Shown here one piece after another: positions 7,590-16,023 of a stretch of 64,000 nt of DNA. Each line of letters opens with the position of its first letter. Position 1 is the first letter of the stretch. The notes beneath the pieces are model-generated. The model made no database searches and was not told where the DNA came from. It saw only the letters and a list, made by a program, of their open reading frames with translations. The position numbers were made by a program, and so were the translations under genes. The stretch comes from VRUE01 sp963732225 (GTDB taxonomy: Bacteria > Actinomycetota > Thermoleophilia > Solirubrobacterales > 70-9): positions 434,001 through 498,000 of the forward strand of contig CAVSYR010000005.1 in assembly GCA_963732225.1 (NCBI GenBank). The letters are read 5' to 3'.

Positions 7590-9215
7590 CTAGCTTCGCG
7601 CGAGCCGGATGTTCTGCACGACGGTTTCTCTCTCGCCAGCGACGGGGTTGACGGTGAACGTCAACCCGAGACGGAGCGCTTGTTGTGCCAGCCTTTCATT
7701 CGCCAGCCCAGAGAGGGTGCAACTGATCGTTAGAGCACCGGCAGCAGGCGCGGACTTGGCGGTAGCGCACGCTTGCTTGCGGCCCTTGCCGGCCTTGAAA
7801 GTCGCGCGAAGGCTGACCCGGCCTGGGCCGGAGAGCTGGACGCGAGTAGTGAGTCGGCGACCAGAGCGCTTGGCGCGTTCGAAGAGAATCTGCGGCTCCG
7901 GCTTTCCCGCTGGCGGGGGGCTCTGGATGCGGTCGACGGGGTCGACTTTTGCTTCCGGTTTCGGCGGGGGTTCGTTTTCGGTCAGCCACTCCTCAGCTTC
8001 GGCCTGCCGCCCTTCGATGAATTCGATCGTTTCGTCGAGTCCGTATTTGCCTGCTTTGATTTCCGCGGCGTCGTATTCGGGGTGGCCGTTGGCGATTTCC
8101 TCCGCTTGCCACGACGCGAGCATCGCTGCGGAGTTTTCAGCCAGCGCCTGCGGGCCGAGCGCGGCAATCGCGGCGGTCACGCCCTTCAGCGCTTCCCAGT
8201 ACTGGCGGAAGCAGGCTTTGTCTTCGAGGCACTTGTTGAAGAGGACGCCGCCGTCGCCATCAAAGGTAACTTCGCGGTTAGACACGCCCTTGGTCGGGAT
8301 CCAAGTTTGGTCAGCGCCCCAGGGCAGCATCTGGAAGCGGCCGGAGGGTTCGCTGAAGAGGTAGTAGTTATTCGGTCGCAAGAACGGTTCGGCGTGGCCC
8401 GAGTAGCCGTCCCAGTGGTCGATGTACTTCTCGACCGCCCACATCTTCGTCATCTCGCCGAGGTCCGCAAAGGGCCCCACCCGTTCCGACCAAGTCGCTT
8501 GCCCCGTGCCGTTAACGGCTTCGATTAGCGCTTCGAGGTCGCCGATGTCTTCTTCGGAGCCTTCGTCGACTTCGAAATCAGCCTCTTCGCCGGGCTTGAC
8601 ATCGTGGCCGCCTTCGCCCTCGTAGAGGTGCTGGGTTTTGTCGTCGAACGAGCCGAAGATGCGGGGCAGGCCGACGCTGTCGAGATTTTCGAGATCGAGA
8701 TAGACGCCGAGGTCTTCGCCGTTGAGACGCACGTAGGCGTAACCAGTACGAGAGGCCGGAACTCCGACGGCGCGGAACGCTGCGTAGGCCAGCGTCTCAT
8801 GAACCATCGAGGGGTCCTGGACCATGTTGTTCAGCGTCATCTTGCGCAGGCCGAGCACGGCTTCCGCTTTTTTGAACTTGAGCTTGAAGGCAGCCTTTTC
8901 GCTCAGGTCGCGAAACGAACCGCCGACGTTGCCCTTGAGGCGAATTTCGGCCGCGCGCGAGGAGACGAATGGCACTTCCGCCCCGCTCGGAGTCCCGTCG
9001 GCGGATTTCGTCATTGAGAAGGTCCCTTTGACGTATTCGCCCGGTTCGGCTTCCAGTTTCGCCTTTTCCGTCGGCGAGAGGGTCAGGTCGATGAAGAAGA
9101 CCTGGCCCGGATCGTAGATCGGCCCGGCTTCGTCCGCGGCAAGCGCCGCCTGAGCCCAAGCGCATCCGAGCAGGGCAAGCGCCAGCGCCAAACTGATAAT
9201 GCGAGTCGTACGCAT
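7590..9215 (-). CDS. Secreted CotH-kinase family protein (copy 1)
   Basis: A protein of 541 residues with a signal peptide (MRTTRIISLALALALLGCAW...LAA). It has the CotH core: a beta strand with EIRLKGN, SEKAAFKLKF, then LRKMTLNNMVQDPSMVHETL, YAYVRLNGEDLGVYL, and a late LPWGADQTW motif at the position of the CotH PWDLD motif. CotH proteins are atypical kinases that phosphorylate spore-coat proteins in Bacillus. In actinobacteria they are secreted and their substrates are unknown. A C-terminal ~100-residue beta domain with two cysteines (QACATAKS, LTISCTLSG) follows a Pro-rich linker. Copy 2 lies directly upstream with a 47-bp gap, pointing to tandem duplication within one operon. Confidence 0.85.
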   Translation of the reverse strand: MRTTRIISLALALALLGCAWAQAALAADEAGPIYDPGQVFFIDLTLSPTEKAKLEAEPGEYVKGTFSMTKSADGTPSGAEVPFVSSRAAEIRLKGNVGGSFRDLSEKAAFKLKFKKAEAVLGLRKMTLNNMVQDPSMVHETLAYAAFRAVGVPASRTGYAYVRLNGEDLGVYLDLENLDSVGLPRIFGSFDDKTQHLYEGEGGHDVKPGEEADFEVDEGSEEDIGDLEALIEAVNGTGQATWSERVGPFADLGEMTKMWAVEKYIDHWDGYSGHAEPFLRPNNYYLFSEPSGRFQMLPWGADQTWIPTKGVSNREVTFDGDGGVLFNKCLEDKACFRQYWEALKGVTAAIAALGPQALAENSAAMLASWQAEEIANGHPEYDAAEIKAGKYGLDETIEFIEGRQAEAEEWLTENEPPPKPEAKVDPVDRIQSPPPAGKPEPQILFERAKRSGRRLTTRVQLSGPGRVSLRATFKAGKGRKQACATAKSAPAAGALTISCTLSGLANERLAQQALRLGLTFTVNPVAGERETVVQNIRLARS

Positions 9216-9262
9216 GTAAATAGAACGTTGCGAACGCCGATTTCTACCGCTGCTCGGCGAAA

Positions 9263-10840
9263 TTAGCCGCGGGACGAGCCGATCCGGCGGACGACGCGTT
9301 CGGCGCGCCCCTGGGCCGGGTCAAAGCGGATGGAGACCGTGAGACCAAGGTCGCCATCGCGCAATCGCTTGCGAAGCTGGGCCGGCAGGCGACAGCTCAA
9401 GATCAGGTCGCGGGCGCGTTTGACCACAGTGCTGCGACGGCAAACGAGAAGCGAGCCTTTGCTGTTCGGGACCGTGACACGCTGAGACAAGACCCCAGGC
9501 GCCCACGGATGCACCATCGTGCGGATGACGCCCTTGACCACCCGCGTTCGGCCAGCTCGGAAACGATCGACCGGGACGGTGATCTTGAGGTGCGCCGGCG
9601 GCGAACCAGCGGAACCGTCGCCAGTGGACGCGGAGCTGGGCGGTCGTTCTCCCAACCACTCGGCAACGTCACCCGGCCGCGCCGCGATGAACGCGCGGGT
9701 ATCGGCAACTTCGTCGGCGATCTCACTGAGGTCGTGCTCCGCACGGTCGCTCCCAGCCTGTTCTCGCTGCTGCCAGGGAGCGAGCATCGCGGCGGTCCTT
9801 GTGGCCAGCCCATCAAGGTCCATGCCCGCGATCGCCCCGCGCACGGCCACGACCGCTTCCCGGTAAAGACCGGCGCAGGTCGAATCAGAGAGGCAGCTGT
9901 CGAAGAGCAGCCCGGCCGAGCCGTCGAAAGCGAGGCGGTAGGCCGTCTGCCAGCTTTCGTCGTTGCCCCAGGGCATCATCTGGAAGCGGCCACTCGGGTC
10001 GCTGTAGAGGTAGTAGTTGTTGGGCAACCATTCCGCTTCGCTGCCGGCGTACCCGTCCCACTGGCCGATGTACTTCTCGGTCGCCCACATCCGCGTCATC
10101 TCCGCCAGGTCGGCAAAGGGCGTTACGCGCGTCGCCCAGCTCGACGGGCCGCCCGAGTTGACCGCGTCGATCAGCGCTTCGAGATCACCGCGATCGTCGC
10201 TGCCCTCGTCGATCTCGAAAGCGCCCGCACCGCCAGGGCGTACATCAGCTGAATCTTCACCCTCGTAGAGGTGCTGGGTGCCGGGATCAAAGGCGCCGAA
10301 GATCTTCTCGAGCGCAGTCTGGTCGAGGGCCTCGATGTTGAGGTGGACGCCGAAGTCTTCGCCATCGACGTATACGTACGCATAGCCGGTACGAGAGGCA
10401 GGAACCCCGGCCCCCCGAAAGGCCGTGTAGGCCAAGGTCTCGTGGACCATCGACGGGTCCTCGACCATGTTGTTGAGGGTCATCGTCCTGAGACCGCGAA
10501 AAGGCGCTTCTTCGAACTTGATTTTGAATGCGGACTTTTCGCTGAGCGGGCGATAGGAGGCGCTTCCCTTCAGCTTGATCTTGACGTTGAGCGGAGGCGA
10601 AAAAGGACCTTCGCCTCCCGGCGTTCCGTTCGTCTCCGCCAGGGAGAACGTCCCGGGCTGGTACTTGTCGCGGTCCGCCGCCAGGCCTTCGCGCGATTTC
10701 TGCGGCAGGGTGAGCTTGATCACAGCCATCTTGCCGGGATCGAAGAGGGCCGCCGCTTCGTCGGCCACCGCACTGTCCACCCAAAGCCCACAGGCAACCA
10801 AAAGCAGCACTGGCAAGGCCACAATGCGAAAAGCTCTCAT
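9263..10840 (-). CDS. Secreted CotH-kinase family protein (copy 2)
   Basis: A protein of 525 residues with a signal peptide (MRAFRIVALPVLLLVACGLW). It is paralogous to the adjacent gene along its whole length: IKLKGSASYRPLSEKSAFKI, LRTMTLNNMVEDPSMVHETL, AGVPASRTGYAYVYVDGEDF, LPNNYYLYSDPSGRFQMMPW. The C-terminal beta domain with paired cysteines is also present (LLVCRRSTV, LILSCRLPA). Divergence is substantial, so the duplication is not recent. The gene is first in a minus-strand group of three secreted proteins and faces the malic enzyme across a 101-bp divergent promoter region. The kinase role is inferred from family membership only. Confidence 0.85.
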   Translation of the reverse strand: MRAFRIVALPVLLLVACGLWVDSAVADEAAALFDPGKMAVIKLTLPQKSREGLAADRDKYQPGTFSLAETNGTPGGEGPFSPPLNVKIKLKGSASYRPLSEKSAFKIKFEEAPFRGLRTMTLNNMVEDPSMVHETLAYTAFRGAGVPASRTGYAYVYVDGEDFGVHLNIEALDQTALEKIFGAFDPGTQHLYEGEDSADVRPGGAGAFEIDEGSDDRGDLEALIDAVNSGGPSSWATRVTPFADLAEMTRMWATEKYIGQWDGYAGSEAEWLPNNYYLYSDPSGRFQMMPWGNDESWQTAYRLAFDGSAGLLFDSCLSDSTCAGLYREAVVAVRGAIAGMDLDGLATRTAAMLAPWQQREQAGSDRAEHDLSEIADEVADTRAFIAARPGDVAEWLGERPPSSASTGDGSAGSPPAHLKITVPVDRFRAGRTRVVKGVIRTMVHPWAPGVLSQRVTVPNSKGSLLVCRRSTVVKRARDLILSCRLPAQLRKRLRDGDLGLTVSIRFDPAQGRAERVVRRIGSSRG

Positions 10841-10941
10841 GGGGAGAGAACGCTAGCGCGCGCGATTTCTACCGCTGCCGCGGACCGTCTCGGCGTGGCC
10901 ATGCCTAGGCAGGCGGCGCGAATCTGATTCGATAGCTGCCC

Positions 10942-12399
10942 ATGGCAGTCAGCGCCCAGTACAGCGTCACGATCCGCGTCGAGCTCGACGCGCGCCAGGA
11001 GCCGCTGGGCAAGCTGACCGCGTCGATCGCCGAGGCCGGCGGGCAACTGCAGGGCGTTGACCTGGTGCCCGGCGCCGGCGGCGAGGGCAAACGGGTGCGC
11101 GAGTTCACGATCGACGCTCAAGACCGCGAGCACTGGGAGAAGATCCTGCGGGCGATCGGCGGCACCCGCGGCGCCCGCGTCCTCGACTACGTCGACCGCA
11201 CGATGCAGATGCACCGCGGCGGCAAGATCTCAGTCGAGAACAAGTACCCGCTGAAGACCCGCGACGACCTCTCGATGGCCTACACACCGGGCGTCGCCCG
11301 GGTCTGCCAGGACATCCACGACGACCGCAGCAAGGCCTTCGAGTACACGATCAAGAAGAACACGGTCGCCGTCGTCTCCGACGGCAGCGCCGTGCTCGGC
11401 CTCGGCAACATCGGCCCCGAGGCGGCGATGCCGGTGATGGAGGGCAAGGCGATGCTGTTCAAGGAGTTCGCCCAGGTCGACGCCTTCCCGATCTGCCTCG
11501 ACACCCAGGACGCCGAGGAGATCATCAAGGCGGTCGAACTGATCGCGCCGACCTTCGGCGGCATCAACCTCGAGGACATCTCCGCCCCGCGCTGTTTCGA
11601 GATCGAGGACCGGCTGAAGGAAACGCTCGACATCCCCGTCTTCCACGACGACCAGCACGGCACCGCGATCGTGACCATGGCGGCGCTCTTCAACGCGCTG
11701 AAGATCGTCGGCAAGCCGATCGAGGAGCTGCGGGTGCTGATGGTCGGCCTGGGCGCGGCCGGGGTAGCGGTGACCAAGATGATGCTCGCCTCAGGCGTCA
11801 CCCACATCGTCGGCTGCGACCGTCAGGGCGCGCTCTCGACCACCCGGGCCGACTACGAGTCGGGCGAGATGAGTGGGATCAAGCGCTGGTACGCCGAGAA
11901 CTCGAATCCCGAGCAGCTCAGTGGCGGCCCCAACGAGGTGATCGAGGGCACCGACCTCTTCATCGGCCTCTCCGGCCCCGGCCTGATCGAGGCCTCCTCG
12001 CTGGAGAAGATGAACGACGACGCGATCGTCTTCGCGATGGCCAACCCGACCCCCGAGGTGATGCCCGAGGACGCCGCCCCCTATGTGCGGATCATGGCCA
12101 CCGGGCGCTCGGATTACCCGAACCAGATCAACAACGTGCTCGCCTTCCCCGGCATCTTCCGCGGTGCCCTCGACGCCGGCTCGCCCAGCATCACCGAGGA
12201 GATGAAGCTGGCGGCGGCCAAGGGCATCGCGATGGCGGTCAACGAGGAGGACCTCTCCGAGGACTACATCATCCCCAGCGTCTTCAACCGCGAAGTCGCG
12301 CCGAAGGTGGCCGAAGCCGTGGTCGAAGAGGCAAAGCGCGAGGGGATCGCCCGCTTCAACGAGGAGACCGGCACCTTCTCGACCGTGGAGGCCACCTAG
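10942..12399 (+). CDS. NAD(P)-dependent malic enzyme with N-terminal ACT domain
   Basis: A protein of 485 residues that converts malate to pyruvate and CO2. Residues ~5-85 form an ACT-like regulatory domain (YSVTIRVELDARQEPLGKL), a known arrangement in one class of bacterial malic enzymes that implies allosteric control by an amino acid or similar ligand. The catalytic part has YTPGVARVCQDI, FPICLDTQDAEEIIKAVE, FGGINLEDISAPRCFEIE, FHDDQHGTAIV and a Rossmann loop VLMVGLGAAGVAV. The start ATG 10942 is preceded by a 101-bp gap shared with the CotH operon. Only 4 bp separate its stop from the epimerase, so the two are co-transcribed. Cofactor preference was not resolved. Confidence 0.93.
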   Translation: MAVSAQYSVTIRVELDARQEPLGKLTASIAEAGGQLQGVDLVPGAGGEGKRVREFTIDAQDREHWEKILRAIGGTRGARVLDYVDRTMQMHRGGKISVENKYPLKTRDDLSMAYTPGVARVCQDIHDDRSKAFEYTIKKNTVAVVSDGSAVLGLGNIGPEAAMPVMEGKAMLFKEFAQVDAFPICLDTQDAEEIIKAVELIAPTFGGINLEDISAPRCFEIEDRLKETLDIPVFHDDQHGTAIVTMAALFNALKIVGKPIEELRVLMVGLGAAGVAVTKMMLASGVTHIVGCDRQGALSTTRADYESGEMSGIKRWYAENSNPEQLSGGPNEVIEGTDLFIGLSGPGLIEASSLEKMNDDAIVFAMANPTPEVMPEDAAPYVRIMATGRSDYPNQINNVLAFPGIFRGALDAGSPSITEEMKLAAAKGIAMAVNEEDLSEDYIIPSVFNREVAPKVAEAVVEEAKREGIARFNEETGTFSTVEAT

Positions 12400-12403
12400 C
12401 CCT

Positions 12404-13309
12404 GTGAAGGTCCTCGTCACCGGAGCCAGCGGTTTCATCGGGTCCTCCCTCTGCGACTCGCTGCTGATCCGGGGCGACACCGTCGTCGGCCTCACCCGCG
12501 ACCCGGCCAAGGCCCGGGGCACCAACCCAAGCGTCACCTGGCACCCCTGGGAGCCGACTCTGGAACGACCGCCGCAGGCCGCCTTCGAGGGCGTCGACGG
12601 CGTCATCCACCTGCTCGGCGAGAAGATCAACCAGCGCTGGACCGACGAGGCCAAAGAGCGGATCATGGAGAGCCGCCGCACCGGCACCCACAACCTGGTC
12701 GGCACGATCTCCGCGCTCCAGCAGAAGCCGCGGGCGCTGGTCAGCCAGTCGGCGATCGGCTATTACGGCAATCGCGGCGAGGCGATCGTCGACGAGTCGA
12801 GCCAACCAGGCGAGAGCTTCGATGCCGAGGTCGTGCGCGAGTGGGAGAAGGCGGCGCGCGAGGTCGAACCGACTGGCGTGCGCTTGGCGATCGTCCGCAC
12901 CGGCCACGTGCTCGACCCCCGCGGCGGCTTCCTCGGCCCGCAGCTGACCCCCTTCAAGCTGGGAGTCGGCGGGCCACTGGCCGGCGGCAACCAGTACGTC
13001 TCCTGGATCCACGTCGAGGACGAGGTCGGCATCCTGCTCTGGGCGCTGGACAACGAGAAAGTGAACGGCGTGGTCAACGCTACGGCGCCGAATCCGGTGA
13101 CCAACAAGGTGTTCTCTAAGGCGTTGGGCAAAGCGCTGGGCAGGCCAGCCGTGGTGCCGGTTCCCGGGCTTACCGTTGACCTGATGTATGGGAAAGAGTT
13201 CGGCCAGGTTCTTCGGGGCGGGCAGAGGGTTATGCCCAGGCGGGCTCTTGACCTCGGGTACCAGTTCAGGCACCCGCAGGTTGATGAGGCGCTGGCAGAT
13301 CTGTTCTAG
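12404..13309 (+). CDS. TIGR01777-family NAD-dependent epimerase
   Basis: A protein of 301 residues, an extended SDR starting at GTG 12404 (KVLVTGASGFIGSSLCDSLL, the nucleotide-binding TGxxGFIG). The family pattern is clear: VTWHPWEP, VDGVIHLLGEKINQRWTDEA, RTGTHNLV, SQSAIGYYGNRGE (catalytic YxxN-like segment) and LRGGQRVMPRRALDLGYQFR at the C terminus. The substrate is unknown; relatives are sometimes called SulA/YfcH or cell-division-inhibitor-like. It is coupled to malic enzyme, and its stop is followed after 5 bp by a 27-bp perfect hairpin that probably ends transcription. Confidence 0.88.
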   Translation: MKVLVTGASGFIGSSLCDSLLIRGDTVVGLTRDPAKARGTNPSVTWHPWEPTLERPPQAAFEGVDGVIHLLGEKINQRWTDEAKERIMESRRTGTHNLVGTISALQQKPRALVSQSAIGYYGNRGEAIVDESSQPGESFDAEVVREWEKAAREVEPTGVRLAIVRTGHVLDPRGGFLGPQLTPFKLGVGGPLAGGNQYVSWIHVEDEVGILLWALDNEKVNGVVNATAPNPVTNKVFSKALGKALGRPAVVPVPGLTVDLMYGKEFGQVLRGGQRVMPRRALDLGYQFRHPQVDEALADLF

Positions 13310-13314
13310 CCACG

Positions 13315-13418
13315 GGAGAGGCCGGTACCCCTCTCCCAGAGACCGTTGCGCAGCAGATCGTTGGCGAGTGTTGGAAGGGTTGCGCAGAAGCCTCTGGGAG
13401 AGGGGTACCGGCCTCTCC
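13315..13418. repeat. Long hairpin element C (27-bp perfect arms)
   Basis: Arms 13315-13341 and 13392-13418 are exact reverse complements over 27 bases. The 50-nt interior contains two copies of TTGCGCAG whose TGCGCA cores can also pair. It sits between convergent genes, beginning 5 bp after the epimerase stop, and its last arm touches the stop codon of the lipoprotein gene, so it could act as a bidirectional terminator. There is no U-tract. The arms resemble those of elements A and B (shared CCGGT..CCCT.TCCCA pattern). Confidence 0.85.
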
Positions 13419-13879
13419 TATGTCTCGTTCAGTTCTTCGCGGAGCGACTGACGGAGGGAGCCGGAGTCGGCATCCGGGATCAGGGTCAGCAGGCGGGACA
13501 TGGCCGCGCTGCCTGACTTCGCTGAGATCCAGGGGACCTCGGCGGTTTCGAGGATCGGGTGGACGAAGCGGGAGGCCTCGGGGTCGGGAGCTTCCAGGTA
13601 GGCCACGGAGGTCGAGTCCTCCGTAGCTCGGCGAGCATTGGCGCCCAACGTTGCGAGGCTGAGCTTCTTTGCTTGGTGGGGCGTGGGCAGACAGATGGCT
13701 TGCACCCGAAGGTCACCGGCGCGGCCACCGTGCTTAACAAGCTCCTGCTTAGCGGCGGCACACAACGGTGCTTCGACGTAAGCAGTGACGACCGCATCGC
13801 TGGAGACTCCCCCGCCCCCTCCGCAGCCAGCTGCGCCTATGAGCAACACACAAGCCGCCGCCAGTCCGGTCTTGCGCAA
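13418..13879 (-). CDS. Short lipoprotein resembling N-lobe of a periplasmic binding protein
   Basis: A protein of about 153 residues. TTG 13879 (MRKTGLAAACVLLIGAAGCG) gives a good lipoprotein signal with lipobox Cys near residue 19. The frame extends to 13918, but that start lies inside hairpin element A and is unlikely. After a glycine run, TAYVEAPLCAAAKQELVKHG and NARRATEDSTSVAYLEAP resemble the first lobe of branched-chain-amino-acid-type substrate-binding proteins common in Thermoleophilia (NARRAAEDST...AYIGE). The second lobe is missing: the protein stops where the hinge would follow. It is therefore either a truncated remnant or a minimal protein. Flanked on both sides by long hairpins. 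Confidence 0.6.
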   Translation of the reverse strand: MRKTGLAAACVLLIGAAGCGGGGGVSSDAVVTAYVEAPLCAAAKQELVKHGGRAGDLRVQAICLPTPHQAKKLSLATLGANARRATEDSTSVAYLEAPDPEASRFVHPILETAEVPWISAKSGSAAMSRLLTLIPDADSGSLRQSLREELNET

Positions 13880-13886
13880 GACGGAA

Positions 13887-13962
13887 GAGGGTCGGGTGCC
13901 CCCTCCCAAAACACTCAAGAGCGGCTCCCGCCGCTCGTTTTGGGAGGGGGCACCCGACCCTC
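13887..13962. repeat. Long hairpin element A (26-bp perfect arms, conserved core)
   Basis: Arms 13887-13912 and 13937-13962 are exact reverse complements. The 24-nt interior (13913-13936) starts ACTCAAG and holds a nested stem GAGCGG/CCGCTC with loop CTCCCG. The inner stem CCCAAAAC/GTTTTGGG and interior are shared with element B at 19.7 kb. It lies 40 bp downstream of the pfkA stop and upstream of the lipoprotein gene, so it probably acts as a terminator or 3'-end stabiliser on the pfkA transcript. No poly-U follows. Confidence 0.88.
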
Positions 13963-14002
13963 CCTGCCTAGCGAAAGCCGTCCCCCGGCTCCGCCCGCGT
14001 GT

Positions 14003-15031
14003 TCACCCAAAGAAGACCTCAGCCTCGCTGTAGAGAGAAGCCGGAACCGTCTTCAGCTCAGCGGTGGCCTCGCTCAAATCGACCAGCTCGATATCCGTGC
14101 CCCGCAGCGCCGTCATCTTGCCCCAGTCCCCCGCATCCACAGCATCAATCGCGTGCAACCCGAACCGCGTCGCCAGCACCCGGTCGAAGGCCGTCGGCGT
14201 CCCGCCCCGCTGGACGTGGCCGAGCACCGTCGCCCGCGCCTCCTTGCCGGTGCGCTGCCCGATCTCGCCCTCGAGCCAGTGGGCGATGCCGCCGAGAGCG
14301 ACGTGGCCGAACTGGTCGAGCTTCTCGTTTTTTGTCTCCGGCATGCCGCCGACCGGCTGGGCACCCTCGGCGACGACGAGAATCGGCGCGTAGTGGTGCT
14401 CGAAACGACGGCCGACAAACTCGCAGACGCGGTCGAGATCGAAGGGCAGCTCGGGGATCAGGATCACGTTGGCGCCGCCGGCGAGGCCAGCGTGGAAGGC
14501 GATCCAGCCGGCGTGGCGGCCCATCACCTCGACGATCAGCACCCGGTGGTGGCTGTCGGCCGTGGTGTGCAGGCGGTCGATCGCCTCCATCGCGATGTTG
14601 ACCGCGGTATCGAAGCCAAAGGTGTAGTCGGTGGCGCCGAGGTCGTTGTCGATCGTCTTCGGCACGCCGACAACCGGGATCCCGTGCTCGGAGAAGAGCC
14701 GCGAAGCGGCACCGAGGGTGTCCTCGCCACCGATCGCGATCAGGCCGTCGACGCCGTCGGCCCCTAGGTTCTCGGCCAGCCGCTCGGGCCCGCCCTCCTC
14801 CTTGAAGGGATTGGTCCGCGAGGCGCCGAGGATCGTGCCGCCGCGGGGCAGGATGCCGCGCACCTCGGGAACCCCGAGCGGGCGACTGTCGCGCTCCAAT
14901 GGGCCGCGCCAGCCGTCGCGGTAGCCGACGAACTCGTGGCCTCCCTGTTCGACTCCCTTGCGCACGATGGCACGAATCACCGCGTTGAGGCCGGGGCAAT
15001 CGCCACCGCCGGTGAGCACGCCGATCCGCAT
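14003..15031 (-). CDS. pfkA: 6-phosphofructokinase, probably PPi-dependent type
   Basis: Glycolytic phosphofructokinase of 342 residues counted from ATG 15031 (MRIGVLTGGGDCPGLNAVIR), the start usual in actinobacteria; GTG 15049 would add six residues. The phosphoryl-donor site reads GGED with Asp at 104, followed by PKTIDND (Lys near 125). In this family Gly104 marks ATP enzymes, while Asp104 plus Lys at the 124 site marks pyrophosphate-dependent enzymes (Amycolatopsis type). This predicts PPi use, a reversible reaction with roles in glycolysis and gluconeogenesis. Also visible: catalytic TIDND, MGRHAGWIA, IPE and the HVQRGGTPTAFDR sugar-phosphate site. Transcription diverges from the secreted-protein gene at 15182, and hairpin A follows the stop. 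Confidence 0.92.
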   Translation of the reverse strand: MRIGVLTGGGDCPGLNAVIRAIVRKGVEQGGHEFVGYRDGWRGPLERDSRPLGVPEVRGILPRGGTILGASRTNPFKEEGGPERLAENLGADGVDGLIAIGGEDTLGAASRLFSEHGIPVVGVPKTIDNDLGATDYTFGFDTAVNIAMEAIDRLHTTADSHHRVLIVEVMGRHAGWIAFHAGLAGGANVILIPELPFDLDRVCEFVGRRFEHHYAPILVVAEGAQPVGGMPETKNEKLDQFGHVALGGIAHWLEGEIGQRTGKEARATVLGHVQRGGTPTAFDRVLATRFGLHAIDAVDAGDWGKMTALRGTDIELVDLSEATAELKTVPASLYSEAEVFFG

Positions 15032-15181
15032 CGACTTCAGATTAGCCACTCTCGTCGTCCTTCAACTTAATTCGTCGATCTCGCGTGCCTTGAGACCATC
15101 CGCTCACGGTGTGGCCTGCCAGGACGACGAGTCCGGCATGGTCCACCGCAGCAAGCCGTAACGCAAAGAAAAGGACATGTA

Positions 15182-15904
15182 ATGAGACAAACGCTCAAAA
15201 TGACAAAGCGTGTGGGCCTCTTCGCGCTCGCGCTCGGCCTGATGGCCCTCAGCGCAACCACAGCCCAAGCAGAAACCGGCGCCTACTGGGAGGTGGGAGG
15301 CACGAAAATCGAAGAAGCCGGCGAATTATTACCGACATTCAATCTGAAAAAAGACACATCGCACATTGTCTTCGCATTCACTCTCGCGGGGTCGAAAGTA
15401 GAACTTGACTGCACCGAGATAAAAATGGTCAAAGGATTGCTGCATAAATCGGGCAAAGCAACCGGCAAACTCCATTTCGAAAACTGCATCACTAAATTCA
15501 AAGGCACCAACGCTTTTTGTAACCCGCATTCACCCGGCGCCAGTGCGGGGTTAATAGAAACCAACGCCCTCGTCGGCTTACTCAAGTTACACAGTGAACT
15601 CTTCGTCAATGAAGACCTTCTGGAACTGCTCCCACAGGAAGGCGAAACCCTCGTAACTATTGCGCTTGGGCCGACAGGGAAAGAGTGCCTGTTTCTTTTA
15701 GGGGAAAACGCAATCAAAGGCAAACTCTTCCTCAAAGACTGCCAAAAAGAACTCTTGGTCAACAAGGTCGAACACTTATTCGAACCACAAGCGGCATTAA
15801 GCAAAATGTTCCTGGCCACCTCCCAGGTCTTGATGAGCGGCAACTTCTTGGCCTTCCTCACCGGCAAACACGAAGGATTGAAATGGAGCGGCCATACCGC
15901 TTGA
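15182..15904 (+). CDS. AT-rich secreted protein of unknown function
   Basis: A protein of 240 residues with a Sec signal peptide (KRVGLFALALGLMALSATTA, cleavage near AQA-ET). SD-like AAAGGAC lies 5 bp before ATG 15182. The mature part has paired cysteines (ELDCTEIKM, FENCITKF, AFCNPH, KECLFLL, KDCQKELL) and alternating beta-like segments. I recognise no family beyond a resemblance to multi-copy Thermoleophilia exported proteins beginning AETGA.W.V. Base composition is strikingly low for this window: 26 of 60 bases are G/C at 15421-15480, against 46 of 60 at 16141-16200 in the next gene. This points to recent transfer or unusual codon selection. A strong hairpin follows the stop. Confidence 0.75.
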   Translation: MRQTLKMTKRVGLFALALGLMALSATTAQAETGAYWEVGGTKIEEAGELLPTFNLKKDTSHIVFAFTLAGSKVELDCTEIKMVKGLLHKSGKATGKLHFENCITKFKGTNAFCNPHSPGASAGLIETNALVGLLKLHSELFVNEDLLELLPQEGETLVTIALGPTGKECLFLLGENAIKGKLFLKDCQKELLVNKVEHLFEPQAALSKMFLATSQVLMSGNFLAFLTGKHEGLKWSGHTA

Positions 15905-15935
15905 CTAGACAGCCATAGCGTGAATCGTGACTTCG

Positions 15936-15965
15936 CCACGCGGGCCGCGGTCGCGGCCCGCGTGG
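15936..15965 (+). terminator. 13-bp GC-rich hairpin after the AT-rich gene
   Basis: CCACGCGGGCCGC and GCGGCCCGCGTGG form a perfect 13-bp stem with a GGTC loop, starting 32 bp after the stop codon. There is no T-run. It is a probable GC-hairpin terminator of the kind common in actinobacteria. Confidence 0.7.
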
Positions 15966-16023
15966 TCGCATCAGGCGTTAGGTTGCATCGACCCCTGTTT
16001 GCGCGAACCCCGAAGGAGCAGAG

